Virus record (IMG/VR): IMGVR_UViG_3300027763_000039
Span: 1 to 64,000 of that record
Direction: 5' to 3' (one strand)
Origin: a virus
DNA length: 64,000 bases
Below are positions 24,750 through 33,491 of the stretch, one piece after another. The translations under genes were made by a program, and so were the position numbers. Positions within the stretch are counted from its first letter, which is position 1. Each line of letters begins with the position of its first letter. The notes below the pieces were generated by a model. That model ran no database searches. It saw nothing but the letters and a program-made list of their open reading frames with translations, and was not told the origin of the DNA.

Positions 24750-26207
24750 ATGATTTTATCTGATGTTGCCGCAGAAAGAGCGGTGTTGTCTGGGATTTGT
24801 AACTATGGTGAGGATGCTTACCTAGACGTTGCAGACATTGTTCAAGACTCCTCGTTTACTATTGACAGTAATTCTATTATTTTCAAATGTCTAAAAGTGG
24901 TTTGCGAAAGAGAACAGAAGCCGAATATCGACGTAGCTAGTATCTTTTCTGTGGCCGAAGAACTTGGGTACGCTCATATTCTATCTAAAAAAGAAGAGGT
25001 CCAACATTTAAGAGCTATTATAGACTTTCCTGTAGCTTTAGACAATGTACGCAAGTTTGCTGCAAAAATTCGCAAATTAGAAATTGCTAGACTTTTGCGT
25101 AAGCAACTGGAACTGGCTCAAGAAAAAATTCTAGACGTTAATGGTACAGAACCAATTGGATCTATTCTTGGTATCGCAGAAGAGACGATATTCAATTTCA
25201 CATCATTGCTTAATGATAGCGATAATAATCCTGTGGTTATAGGCAAAGATCTAGATGACTATATTCGTAATCTTGAGTTAAATAAAACTGATCAGATTGG
25301 TATTCCTACAGGTTTTCCAGCATATGATCAAGCTATTGGTGGAGGATTAAGAAAGGGAACCGTTAATGTAATAGCTGCTCGCCCTAAAACTGGTAAAACT
25401 CTACTCTCTGATAATATTGGTCGTAACGTAGCTAAGTTAAATATTCCCGTATTGAATATGGATACGGAAATGAATAAGGAAGACCATATTAACAGAATCT
25501 TAGCTATGATGACCGAAATTGAGATTAATGCAATTGAAACAGGAAAGTTTGCAGAATCACCAGATAAAAAGACTAAGCTATTACAAGCTGTAGAAGAAAT
25601 TAAAAAGACTCCATTTTTTCACAAAAGCATAGCCGGTAAACCATTTGAAGATCAATTAGCTATTATGAGAAGATGGGTATTAAAAGAGGTTGGTCTTAAT
25701 GATGACGGGACAGCTAAGGATTGTGTGATATTCTATGACTATCTAAAACTAATGGATAGTGCTGGAATGAGCCAAGACTTAAAAGAATATCAAGTATTAG
25801 GCTTTATGATGACCTCATTACACAACTTTGCTGTTAGATATAAGGTTCCCATTGTGGCCTTTATCCAATTAAACAGAGACGGTATTACAAAGGAAAGTAC
25901 AGATACAGCAAGTGGTTCAGATCGAATCATTTGGTTATGTAGTAATTTTAGTATCTTTAAGAGAAAAACTCCTGAAGAGATTGCTGAGGACGGCCCAGAT
26001 AATGGTAATCGTAAACTAGTACCTTTGATTAGTAGACATGGTGGTGGATTAGATGATAACGATTATATTAATTGTCATATGAAGGGCTGGTGTGCGAAGA
26101 TTACTGAAGGTAGGACAAGACTAGAAGTTCTTAATAATAGAGGTAGTTCATCCGATGGATTTGTTGTTGAAGCGCAAAATGATAATGAAGAAATCCCATT
26201 CGAATGA
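24750..26207 (+). CDS. dnaB: DnaB-like replicative helicase
   Basis: This encodes 485 residues from ATG 24750. That start begins ILSDVAAERAVLSGI, the usual opening of the DnaB N-terminal domain. The ATPase domain has NVIAARPKTGKTLLSDN (Walker A, near residue 210), VLNMDTEMNKEDH, a Walker B-like CVIFYDYLKLMD and the IVAFIQLNRDG sensor segment. It unwinds DNA at the phage fork and would work with the primase encoded next, which overlaps its end. Confidence 0.9.
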   Translation: MILSDVAAERAVLSGICNYGEDAYLDVADIVQDSSFTIDSNSIIFKCLKVVCEREQKPNIDVASIFSVAEELGYAHILSKKEEVQHLRAIIDFPVALDNVRKFAAKIRKLEIARLLRKQLELAQEKILDVNGTEPIGSILGIAEETIFNFTSLLNDSDNNPVVIGKDLDDYIRNLELNKTDQIGIPTGFPAYDQAIGGGLRKGTVNVIAARPKTGKTLLSDNIGRNVAKLNIPVLNMDTEMNKEDHINRILAMMTEIEINAIETGKFAESPDKKTKLLQAVEEIKKTPFFHKSIAGKPFEDQLAIMRRWVLKEVGLNDDGTAKDCVIFYDYLKLMDSAGMSQDLKEYQVLGFMMTSLHNFAVRYKVPIVAFIQLNRDGITKESTDTASGSDRIIWLCSNFSIFKRKTPEEIAEDGPDNGNRKLVPLISRHGGGLDDNDYINCHMKGWCAKITEGRTRLEVLNNRGSSSDGFVVEAQNDNEEIPFE

Positions 26208-27336
26208 TCAAAATCAATTAAAGATCGTCTGTGATGAAGTATGTGATAGTATTGATACTTTGTTAGACTTTTTTAATATTGAGTATAGATCAAACAATAA
26301 AATGATATCTATGGCTTGTCCGATTCATGGCGGAGATAATATCTCTGCTATTAATTTATACCCAGAAGGAGACAGATATCGAGGAAATTGGAAGTGCAGA
26401 ACTCATGGGTGCGAGAAGATATTTAAAGCTTCTGTAATAGGTTTTATTAGAGGAGTATTATCACATCAAAAACATGGCTGGGAAAAAGATGGAGACAAAG
26501 CCTGTTCATTTAATGATGCTTTGGATTTTGCTCTAAAGTTCATCAAAAAAGATCTGAAAAATATTAAAGTTTCTAAGTCAGAAAAAGACAAGAGATTATT
26601 TACCAGCGCTATTAATTATATTGGAAATGGAACATCGGATACTCAGCCTGTTGTTTCTTTACCCAAAAGAGAACAGGTTAGACAATCTTTGGTAATGCCA
26701 GCAGAATATTATCTATCTAGAGGATACTCTTTAGAAGTATTAGATAAGTATGATATCGGATTTTGTAATAAGCCTAATAAAGAAATGTCGAATAGGGTTG
26801 TGGTACCTATTTACAATAATGATTATACACACATGATCGGTTGTTCTGGAAGAAGCGTATCTGAAAAATGCCCTAAATGCTCGTCGTACCATGCTTTATC
26901 AGAAAATTGTCCACCAGATGAAAAGAAATGGCTATGTTCAAAATGGAAACATAGTGCTAATTTTAAAAGTCAAAATTGTTTGTATAATTTTTGGTTTGCT
27001 CAAAAACACATTATTAAAAGTACAGTAGTTGTTATAGTAGAAAGTCCTGGCAATGTATGGAGATTAGAAGAAAACGGCATACATAATAGCGTAGCCATCT
27101 TTGGTTCATCGCTAAGTGATAGACAGAAAATCATGCTTGATTCTTCTGGAGCTATGACTATTGTTATATTAACAGATAATGACGACGCTGGTAAAAAAGC
27201 AGCCGAACAGATCAAAGACAAGTGCAAAAATACATACAGAATATTTGTTCCTCAAATCTCTAAAGGAGATATTGGAGAAATGACTCGGGATGAAATTAAT
27301 ACGGAAATTAAACCCTTCTTAGAAAGTATCATATGA
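26185..27336 (+). CDS. dnaG: DnaG-type primase
   Basis: This encodes 383 residues from ATG 26185; ATG 26179 and 26155 are alternatives further inside the helicase gene. An N-terminal zinc domain is visible as ACPIHGGDN and CRTHGCEKIF. The TOPRIM catalytic region has VVVIVESPGNVWRLEENG, with the key Glu, and TIVILTDNDDAGKKAAEQI, with the Asp-rich metal site. It is shorter than bacterial DnaG and lacks the usual helicase-interaction domain. A central cysteine cluster (CPKCSSYHALSENC) could be a second zinc site. Confidence 0.87.
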   Translation: MKKSHSNDQNQLKIVCDEVCDSIDTLLDFFNIEYRSNNKMISMACPIHGGDNISAINLYPEGDRYRGNWKCRTHGCEKIFKASVIGFIRGVLSHQKHGWEKDGDKACSFNDALDFALKFIKKDLKNIKVSKSEKDKRLFTSAINYIGNGTSDTQPVVSLPKREQVRQSLVMPAEYYLSRGYSLEVLDKYDIGFCNKPNKEMSNRVVVPIYNNDYTHMIGCSGRSVSEKCPKCSSYHALSENCPPDEKKWLCSKWKHSANFKSQNCLYNFWFAQKHIIKSTVVVIVESPGNVWRLEENGIHNSVAIFGSSLSDRQKIMLDSSGAMTIVILTDNDDAGKKAAEQIKDKCKNTYRIFVPQISKGDIGEMTRDEINTEIKPFLESII

Positions 27337-27929
27337 CCAGAACAAAGATTGTAGCTTTTGCTGGAAGAAAACAATCTGGCAAAACCACATGCTCAGAATC
27401 TACACTTGCATATTTTAAATATTTGGGTGGAGAGTCTGGCAAGATATATAATTTTGCTGATCCTCTTAAACAAGATATCTGTGTGAACATACTAGGCTTA
27501 AGTCATCAACAATGCTATGGTGAAGATTCTGATAAAAATACAATGACCGATATTGTATGGGAAGGCAAAAATCTAACAGCTAGAGAAGTTATGCAATTTG
27601 TTGGTACTGATTTATTTCGTAAAATGAAAAACGATGTATGGACCAGCGCCACTCTCAATAAAATTAATAATGAAAAACCAGCCCTAGCTATCATAGCTGA
27701 TTGTAGATTTCCTAATGAGGTAGATGCAGTACAAGCTGCTGGTGGGCTAGTGATTAAATTAACTAGAAATCCTTATGATTCTAATCATGATAGCGAAACA
27801 GCCTTAGACCCAATTCATTATCCTCCTAGTATGTTTGATGCAATTATACCAAATGACAAAATGGACATACCCGGTCAACTTGAGTTAGTTTTAGCTTTTC
27901 TGCAAGACAAAGGAGTATTCGTATTATAA
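27333..27929 (+). CDS. Deoxynucleoside monophosphate kinase
   Basis: This encodes 198 residues. The P-loop is AFAGRKQSGKTTCSE at residues 8-22. The later FADPLKQDICVNILGL, AREVMQFVGTDLFRKM and AIIADCRFPNEVDAVQ are characteristic of phage dNMP kinases of the T4 gene 1 type. It phosphorylates dNMPs for DNA synthesis and complements the RNR and dCMP deaminase. Its start overlaps the primase stop by four bases. Confidence 0.85.
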   Translation: MTRTKIVAFAGRKQSGKTTCSESTLAYFKYLGGESGKIYNFADPLKQDICVNILGLSHQQCYGEDSDKNTMTDIVWEGKNLTAREVMQFVGTDLFRKMKNDVWTSATLNKINNEKPALAIIADCRFPNEVDAVQAAGGLVIKLTRNPYDSNHDSETALDPIHYPPSMFDAIIPNDKMDIPGQLELVLAFLQDKGVFVL

Positions 27930-28963
27930 TTACATATCTTAGAAGTAGTTCCTATGGAACACATTCTATGTGTCCTCAACAATATTTTTTTGAATATATT
28001 CTTGGTTTAAGATCTCCATCTAATAAAAAAGCAGACAAAGGAACTATTTGCCATAAGGCTTTAGAAATCTTGGCATTTATTAAACTCAATACCCAAAACA
28101 ATAATCCAATTTTTGAGGATGATGTGGTGGGAAAAGTAGATATTAATAATTATAGCATTAAAAAAATAACTGATCAAGTATACGAATATTATACTTCTCA
28201 GTTCACTCATCATGTTTGGGAACCAAAAGATCATAAAGATTGTCATGCATGGATTAATAAAGCTTTAGAATATAATAAGGGTATGTTTGATCCTAGGAAT
28301 AGACATATAGTTCAGCCAGAACAACGCTTTGATCTTGAGATTAAGAAACCTTGGTCATCATACCGATATGAAACCAAAGATGGAGTCCTTGAAGGAAACC
28401 TTGCTATTAAAGGAACTATTGATCTTATTACTAAGGTAAATGATAACACCCTAGAAGTCATCGATTGGAAAACAGGACGAAGACTAGATTGGGCCACAGG
28501 AGAAGAAAAAACTCTAGAGAAACTTCAAAACGATCCCCAATTAAGGATATATCATTATGCAATTCAACATATGTATCCAGAGATCGAACATGTAATGATA
28601 TCTATTAATTTCATCAATGATGGTGGGGCATTTACTATTTGTTTTGATAAAACAGATTTATACAAAACAGAAATCATGTTGAAACAAAAATTTGAGACTA
28701 TAAAGAATACTCAAAAACCTCAGTTAAATAAAAGCTGGAAATGTAGTAAGCTTTGCCACTTTGGAAAAAGCACATTTGCTAATAGCCCAATAGAGCCGCT
28801 AACAGAATACAGAGACGGTCAACTAACAGCCAAAAACCAATGCATGACCAAATGTGAGCAAGTTAAACATGACATAGACACTACCGGAATGAAAGCAGTC
28901 ATTGACAAGTATCAGGCTCCCGGTTATAGTATAGGTCACTACAAGGCACCCGGCACCGTATAA
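27923..28963 (+). CDS. RecB/Cas4-like PD-(D/E)XK nuclease, probable AUU start
   Basis: The first ATG is at 27968 (MCPQQYFFEYILGL), but the conserved family start lies upstream in the same frame (TYLRSSSYGTHSMCPQQ). No ATG, GTG or TTG is available between the AAAGGAG at 27909-27915 and that block. ATT at 27923, seven bases after it, is the best candidate, with ATA 27926 and ATT 27929 close behind. Catalytic motifs are the Asp of GTIDLIT and EVIDWKTGRR, plus LRIYHYAIQ. An N-terminal Cys and later KCSKLCHF and QCMTKC suggest an iron-sulfur cluster as in Cas4 and AddB. It likely resects DNA for the RecA-like protein. Confidence 0.78.
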   Translation: MIITYLRSSSYGTHSMCPQQYFFEYILGLRSPSNKKADKGTICHKALEILAFIKLNTQNNNPIFEDDVVGKVDINNYSIKKITDQVYEYYTSQFTHHVWEPKDHKDCHAWINKALEYNKGMFDPRNRHIVQPEQRFDLEIKKPWSSYRYETKDGVLEGNLAIKGTIDLITKVNDNTLEVIDWKTGRRLDWATGEEKTLEKLQNDPQLRIYHYAIQHMYPEIEHVMISINFINDGGAFTICFDKTDLYKTEIMLKQKFETIKNTQKPQLNKSWKCSKLCHFGKSTFANSPIEPLTEYRDGQLTAKNQCMTKCEQVKHDIDTTGMKAVIDKYQAPGYSIGHYKAPGTV

Positions 28964-29003
28964 CATTTTTGGTTATAACAACGAAATAAGGAGAAAATTA
29001 GAT

Positions 29004-29042
29004 ATGGACATGACTAGAGGGTATGTGCCTCTGCATGTCCAT
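29004..29042 (+). promoter_or_regulatory. mRNA hairpin covering the dnaE start codon
   Basis: ATGGACATG (29004-29012) is perfectly complementary to CATGTCCAT (29034-29042). Inside it, AGAGG (29016-29020) pairs with CCTCT (29028-29032), giving 14 base pairs with a small internal bulge and the loop GTATGTG. The start codon lies in the stem. A second ATG (29023), in the frame of the polymerase body, lies in the apical loop. The hairpin ends one codon before the in-frame TAG. It may control initiation or stimulate recoding. Confidence 0.65.
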
Positions 29043-30897
29043 TCTTAGGTGGGCTATGTACTCACTTTTGGATGGACTATCGCAGCCAAGAACTATTGCT
29101 GAACGATGTCAAGAAATCGGAGCAACTTCTTGTGCATTAACTGATCATGGTAATATTGCTGGAGCAGTTAAGTTTTATACGGAAATGAAAAAGAAGGGAA
29201 TTAAGCCTATCCTGGGATGTGAGGTTTATCTTTGTGATCAAGATCCTAAGATTAAAACAAAAGAAAACAAAGACTTAACCCACTTTGTGATTCTAGCTAA
29301 GAATTATGAGGGGTGGAAGAGTCTTATTAGAATTGTCTCCGAATCCAATCAGCCAGATCATTTTTATCATAAGCCAAGACTAGATATAAACACTCTTGCA
29401 CAATATTGCAATAATAATATTATTGGATTTTGTGGTCATGCTGGATCTTATTTAGCAGATAGGATTACTAATAATAATCAATTGATCGGTGATTGGAGAA
29501 ATGTTGGGATTGACCAAATTGGTAAACTAAAGGATGTTTTTGGTACAGAGAATTTCTTTCTAGAAGCACAATTAATGGATTCGGTCAATTCTCCTATTCA
29601 GACACTTTTGACTGGTGCTATGAGAGATTTGGCCAAAATTACTAATACCAAAATCATTTCTACGCCAGACGCTCATTATTGCCGCAAGGAGGACGCTGTA
29701 GATCAAAGGGTGCTTCTCTGTAATAATTTAAAAACAACCTTCCCAGAGATCAGCAGGAAGATCAGTAACGATGAGGAGGTGCCTCTTGGTTGCTTTTTTA
29801 CATCTGACAACTTCCATATCCTATCTCCAGAAGAAATGGGTCATTTTCATACAGAAGAAGAGATGGAAAATACCAAGATAGTAGATGAATTATGTGAAAA
29901 CTATAATATCTTAGATAAACCACATTTACCTCCATTTTCTTGTCCTGACGGAGCTAATCCAGATGAATACCTAAGGCAATTATGTCGTAATGGTTGGAGA
30001 GATAAAATTGCTAATAATATAGATAAAGATACCCAAGAAGATTATGTGAATCGAATAAAGTATGAATTAGAGGTTCTACAAGGGGCTGATCTTTCTAGTT
30101 ACTTTTTAATTGTACAAGATATTGTTAACTATGTCAGGAAAAACAACTGGCTTCCTGGGCCGGGAAGAGGAAGTGCGGCTGGTTGTCTAGTCTCTTACCT
30201 GATTGGTATTACTAGTATTGATCCTATTAAGTATGGTTTATTATTTGACAGATTTTATAATGCTGGACGAAATAGTAAAGACCATATCTCTATGCCTGAT
30301 ATTGACGTAGACGTACCTATTAATAAGAGAGAAAATGTAATCGAATATATTAAGCAGTGTTATGGGGCTGATAAGGTTTCTCAAATGATTACATTTAATA
30401 CTATTAAGGGTCGTGGTGCTATTAAGGATGTATTAAGAGTTTATGGTAATATATCATTTGATGAAATGAATAAGATCACTAAAAGTATTCCAGATGAAGC
30501 TAAAATTGCCGACGATCTTCAAGAAATGAAAGAAGAGACTGGGGAAGCATCTATTATTCGGTGGGCATTAGAAAATGAGCCAGATAAACTGAAAGAATGG
30601 TGCTATATAGATGAAAAAAATGAATTACAAGGACCGCTTGCCAAAAGATTTGAACAGGCTATTAGATTAGAAGGAACTAAGTCTAATCAGTCCAAACATG
30701 CGGCTGGTATTGCTATTAGTTCTAAACCATTAAATACATTGTGTCCTATGGTGTACGATTCAAAAAATGATCAGCTTATAGCTGGTATGGAAATGCAAGA
30801 TCTAGAAGCGTTAGGCATTATCAAATTTGATATTCTTGGCGTGGCAATGTTAGATAAAATTATGACTATCCAAGACATCTTATCAAAAGGAGATTAA
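29004..30897 (+). CDS. dnaE: DNA polymerase III alpha subunit, N-terminal part (PHP and palm), with an interrupted start
   Basis: A ribosome binding site (AAGGAG, 29988-type spacing of about 10 bases) precedes ATG 29004, which encodes MDMTRGYVPLHVHS and then TAG. Deleting the ten bases 29046-29055 joins this to MYSLLDGLSQP and recreates the normal PHP start. The PHP domain continues with ALTDHGN, GCEVYL, HKPRLD and TPDAHY. The catalytic part has GPGRGSAAGC and MPDIDVDV, two catalytic Asp, and the third Asp in IIKFDILGV. The protein ends just after it, where the palm normally leads into the fingers. It must act with the half encoded at 31787 to replicate DNA. Translation without recoding could start at ATG 29023 or 29056 but would lose the HxH metal ligands. 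Confidence 0.85.
29043..29058 (+). other. dnaE: Candidate recoding site: 10-base insertion with in-frame TAG
   Basis: The order is TCT, TAGGTGGGCT, ATG. The TCT ends the HVHS motif and ATG begins MYSLLDG. The intervening ten bases are absent from the expected coding sequence and start with a stop codon. The codon just before the resume point is GCT, which matches TCT at two of three positions. This could support ribosome landing. A +1 shift at TCT-TAG would instead add Arg-Trp-Ala. Stop readthrough alone soon meets TGA and cannot give the protein. Confidence 0.55.
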
Positions 30898-30898
30898 T

Positions 30899-31096
30899 AT
30901 GGCAATGCAAAAGTTTATGGATATAGCAATCGGGACTGTTTTTAAGCATGAAGGTAATGAGTATCGAAAAATCCCAGAAGAAAGAATCAGTTGCTGTTCG
31001 GCCATTAATGCTCAAGGAGTACATAATGCCCAGCAAAGAATTCAAGTTTTGCCACTAGTAGAAGTCGAAGTCCTAGGAGATAACACTCAAGCATGA
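30899..31096 (+). CDS. Small conserved-looking protein inside the split dnaE locus
   Basis: This encodes 65 residues. AAGGAG at the end of the upstream gene lies six bases before the ATG. The pattern IAIGTVFKHEGNEYRKIPEERISCC resembles small beta-rich phage proteins of the 'xVGxxFxxxGxxYxKI' type, whose role is unknown. The end overlaps the exonuclease gene (ATGA). It may assist the polymerase, by position only. Confidence 0.6.
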   Translation: MAMQKFMDIAIGTVFKHEGNEYRKIPEERISCCSAINAQGVHNAQQRIQVLPLVEVEVLGDNTQA

Positions 31097-31794
31097 TCAA
31101 CTATAATAAAATTTGCGTTTTCGATTTTGAAACAGATGGTTCTGATCCTAAGTCTTGTAGTCCAGTACAAATTGCAGCCATAATTATTGATCCATTAAAA
31201 CTGGAAATTGTTCCCAATTCTGAATTCAACATCTTTTTTAAACCAGAGGTATTGGCAAATGATGAACAATATCAATATACTACAGACATTTTAGATTTTC
31301 ATGCCAAGGTAAGAGGTTCTTCTAAAGAAGCTATTCTAGAAGAATGGAAGAAGTACCCTGCTCAAGATCAGTCTTGGAAATTGTTTACAAACTATCTAAC
31401 AATGCATCATACCAGATCCAGCAAAAAGAGCCAGTTTAGTGCTCCTATTGCTGCTGGTTACAATATCAATAGATTTGACTTGCCAATTATTGATAGGTTG
31501 AGTCGTAAATATGGTAATACGAATAAGGAAGAAAGAAGCGATATTTTTTATCCAAGAGACGTATTAGATATTATGAACCTAGTCTTCTATTGGTTTGAAA
31601 ACAATGGAGATCTCAAAAATCTTTCCCTGGACACTCTTAGAGATTATCTGGGCATAAATAAAGAGGGTGCTCATGATGCTCTAAAAGATGTTAAAGATTG
31701 TGCAGAAATTCTGATTCGTTTTATGAGACTACATCGTAACCTAGGAAATAAGATTAAGTTTAAGGACTCATTTCAGTCACCATCACATGTCTAA
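31093..31794 (+). CDS. dnaQ: DnaQ-like 3'-5' proofreading exonuclease (DEDDh)
   Basis: This encodes 233 residues. Exo I is ICVFDFETDGSDP, with the catalytic Asp and Glu. Exo II is GYNINRFDLPIID, and Exo III is GAHDALKDVKDCAEIL, with His and Asp in DEDDh order. It probably removes mismatched 3' ends made by the polymerase, like the epsilon subunit of Pol III. Its gene sits between the two halves of dnaE and overlaps the second by eight bases, so all are likely made together. Confidence 0.85.
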   Translation: MINYNKICVFDFETDGSDPKSCSPVQIAAIIIDPLKLEIVPNSEFNIFFKPEVLANDEQYQYTTDILDFHAKVRGSSKEAILEEWKKYPAQDQSWKLFTNYLTMHHTRSSKKSQFSAPIAAGYNINRFDLPIIDRLSRKYGNTNKEERSDIFYPRDVLDIMNLVFYWFENNGDLKNLSLDTLRDYLGINKEGAHDALKDVKDCAEILIRFMRLHRNLGNKIKFKDSFQSPSHV

Positions 31795-33418
31795 AAAATT
31801 TCAATACAGTTGCGGATGTTCTTTTGACATTATATCTGAACATGACGATAAGGATAGAATGACTCTTAAATTTAATCCTAAAATAGAAGAGATTAGTTTA
31901 GAGTGTCAAAAAACTTGGGACCTAATTTCAGACGGAAATACTAAAGGGTGTTTCCAGTTGGAGTCTAGGCTTGGTAAGTCTATGGCTAAAAAACTAAAGC
32001 CAGAAAATATCGAACAGCTATCTGCCTTAATTAGTATTATGAGGCCGGGTTGTCTTGAAGCTTTTAGAGATGGCAAATCAGTTTCTAACCATTTTATAGA
32101 TAAAAAGAATGGCCAGGAATCTGTAGATTATTATCATCCCTCTTTAGAGCCTATTCTAAAGGGAACATATGGTGAAATGATTTACCAAGAACAGGCTATG
32201 GAAATTGCTAAAATCGTAGCTGGTTTTGATCTTCAAGAAGCAGACATGTTAAGAAAAGCTATTGGTAAGAAAAAACCAGAAGAGATGGCTAAGATTAAGA
32301 TTAAATTTTTAGAAGGCACAGAAAAAGTTGGTACAGTAGCTACTTCTCAAGCAGAAGAAATTTTCGGCTGGATTGAAAAGTCCCAGAGATATTCTTTTAA
32401 TAAATCCCACGCTGTTAGTTATGCTATTAATAGTTATTTATCAGCTTATACCAAGGCTCATTTTCCCAAAATATTTTTTGCTGCATATTTAAGATTTGCA
32501 AAAGATAAAATTGATCCTAAGGCAGAAATTAAAGAATTGGTACAAAACGCTAATGAAATGGATGTTCCTGTTTGTATACCAGATATTAGAAACTTAAATC
32601 AACTATTCATTCTTAAGAATAACAAGATTTACTTTGGACTAACAGACATCAAGGGTTTTGGACAGTCCGTTTTTGACAAATTAGTTAAACTCAAAGAAGA
32701 TAAGAAGCTAGATTTTGATACCATGAACTGGATAGAAATGCTGACTACGGTTTTGATCAATATCAACTCTACATCTGCTAAAGCATTAATCCAAAGTGGA
32801 GCAATGTCATATTTGGGTAAGAATAGAGTGGCTATGTTATTCGAATTTGGTTTAGTCTCAGAATTAACCAAGAAGGAATCAGACTTCATTATAGCTAATC
32901 TCTATAAATATAAATCAATAGGAGATGCTCTTCATGATCTATATCATAATGGAAAATCCAATAAGAATAGAAAAGCAATTATTCTAGATTTAATTAATAG
33001 CTATAATAAGCCTCCATATTCTTTAGAAGATAATCCAGATTGGATTGCTGATGCGGAAGATGCATTTTTAGGGTGTAGTATAACCTGTTCTAAAGTTGAT
33101 ATGTATGATATTACTATGACTAATACAACCTGTAAAGACTTTAAAAACACCACGCTTAAAGATAATATTCTCTTGTGTGGAGAAATTGAGAGTGTGGGTG
33201 TTACTAAAACTAAATCTGGCAAGACACCGGGTCAAGAAATGGCATTTGTTACTATGAGCGATGGCACAGGAGTAATAGATTCTGTTGTTTTCTTTCCAGA
33301 AGCCTATAAGGCTTATCGAAATATTTTATTTGATGGCAATGTGATCATAGTAAAAGGTAATAGAGCCAAGTCTGGCGATTCACTAATTGTAGAAAAGACG
33401 TATATTCCTAAAACTTGA
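31787..33418 (+). CDS. dnaE: DNA polymerase III alpha subunit, C-terminal part (fingers to OB fold)
   Basis: This encodes 543 residues. After a new N-terminus with a CGC motif (MSKKFQYSCGCSFDI), it joins the DnaE alignment at KTWDLISDGNTKGCFQLESR. Other fingers-region motifs are MRPGCLEAF, YGEMIYQEQAMEIAKIVAGF, ADMLRKAIGKKKPEEM and RYSFNKSHAVSYA. An OB-fold-like domain near residues 450-540 (ILLCGEIESVGVTKTKSGK) closes it. The catalytic Asp residues are all in the other half. No intein or intein boundary is seen at either break, so the two halves probably assemble without splicing. It ends at the -35 box of the ssb promoter. Confidence 0.88.
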   Translation: MSKKFQYSCGCSFDIISEHDDKDRMTLKFNPKIEEISLECQKTWDLISDGNTKGCFQLESRLGKSMAKKLKPENIEQLSALISIMRPGCLEAFRDGKSVSNHFIDKKNGQESVDYYHPSLEPILKGTYGEMIYQEQAMEIAKIVAGFDLQEADMLRKAIGKKKPEEMAKIKIKFLEGTEKVGTVATSQAEEIFGWIEKSQRYSFNKSHAVSYAINSYLSAYTKAHFPKIFFAAYLRFAKDKIDPKAEIKELVQNANEMDVPVCIPDIRNLNQLFILKNNKIYFGLTDIKGFGQSVFDKLVKLKEDKKLDFDTMNWIEMLTTVLININSTSAKALIQSGAMSYLGKNRVAMLFEFGLVSELTKKESDFIIANLYKYKSIGDALHDLYHNGKSNKNRKAIILDLINSYNKPPYSLEDNPDWIADAEDAFLGCSITCSKVDMYDITMTNTTCKDFKNTTLKDNILLCGEIESVGVTKTKSGKTPGQEMAFVTMSDGTGVIDSVVFFPEAYKAYRNILFDGNVIIVKGNRAKSGDSLIVEKTYIPKT

Positions 33419-33442
33419 CGCTGGCCTCTCTCAAGCTATAAT
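33415..33442 (+). promoter_or_regulatory. Strong sigma70-like promoter for ssb
   Basis: TTGACG (33415-33420) matches the -35 consensus at five of six positions. TATAAT (33437-33442) is a perfect -10, with a 16-base spacer. The -35 overlaps the last codon and stop of the upstream polymerase gene. The predicted start of transcription is near 33449, about 40 bases before ssb. Confidence 0.75.
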
Positions 33443-33491
33443 ATGAAGCAGTTCGTTGGACCTTGGTTTTTTATTTTAAAGGAGACTTTTG

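Noticed and set aside
26155-26184. Primase start at ATG 26155
   Set aside because: It would overlap the helicase by 53 bases and add a short basic tail with no counterpart in primases. The ATG at 26185 is more economical, though not proven.
29046-29048. Amber reassignment (TAG read as an amino acid)
   Set aside because: TAG ends other genes here (for example at 9010, 16818 and 42764), and reading through it stays in the wrong frame and soon meets TGA.
29023-29058. Taking ATG 29023 or 29056 as the simple dnaE start
   Set aside because: The upstream ATG at 29004 has the good ribosome binding site and encodes YVPLHVHS, an almost exact PHP-domain start. Chance cannot easily explain that, so the insertion is treated as real and noteworthy. 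These starts remain as fallback explanations.
29004-33418. Intein or group I intron in the dnaE locus
   Set aside because: A ten-base insert is far too short for an intron. Neither half ends or begins with intein-like residues, and the gap holds complete unrelated genes.
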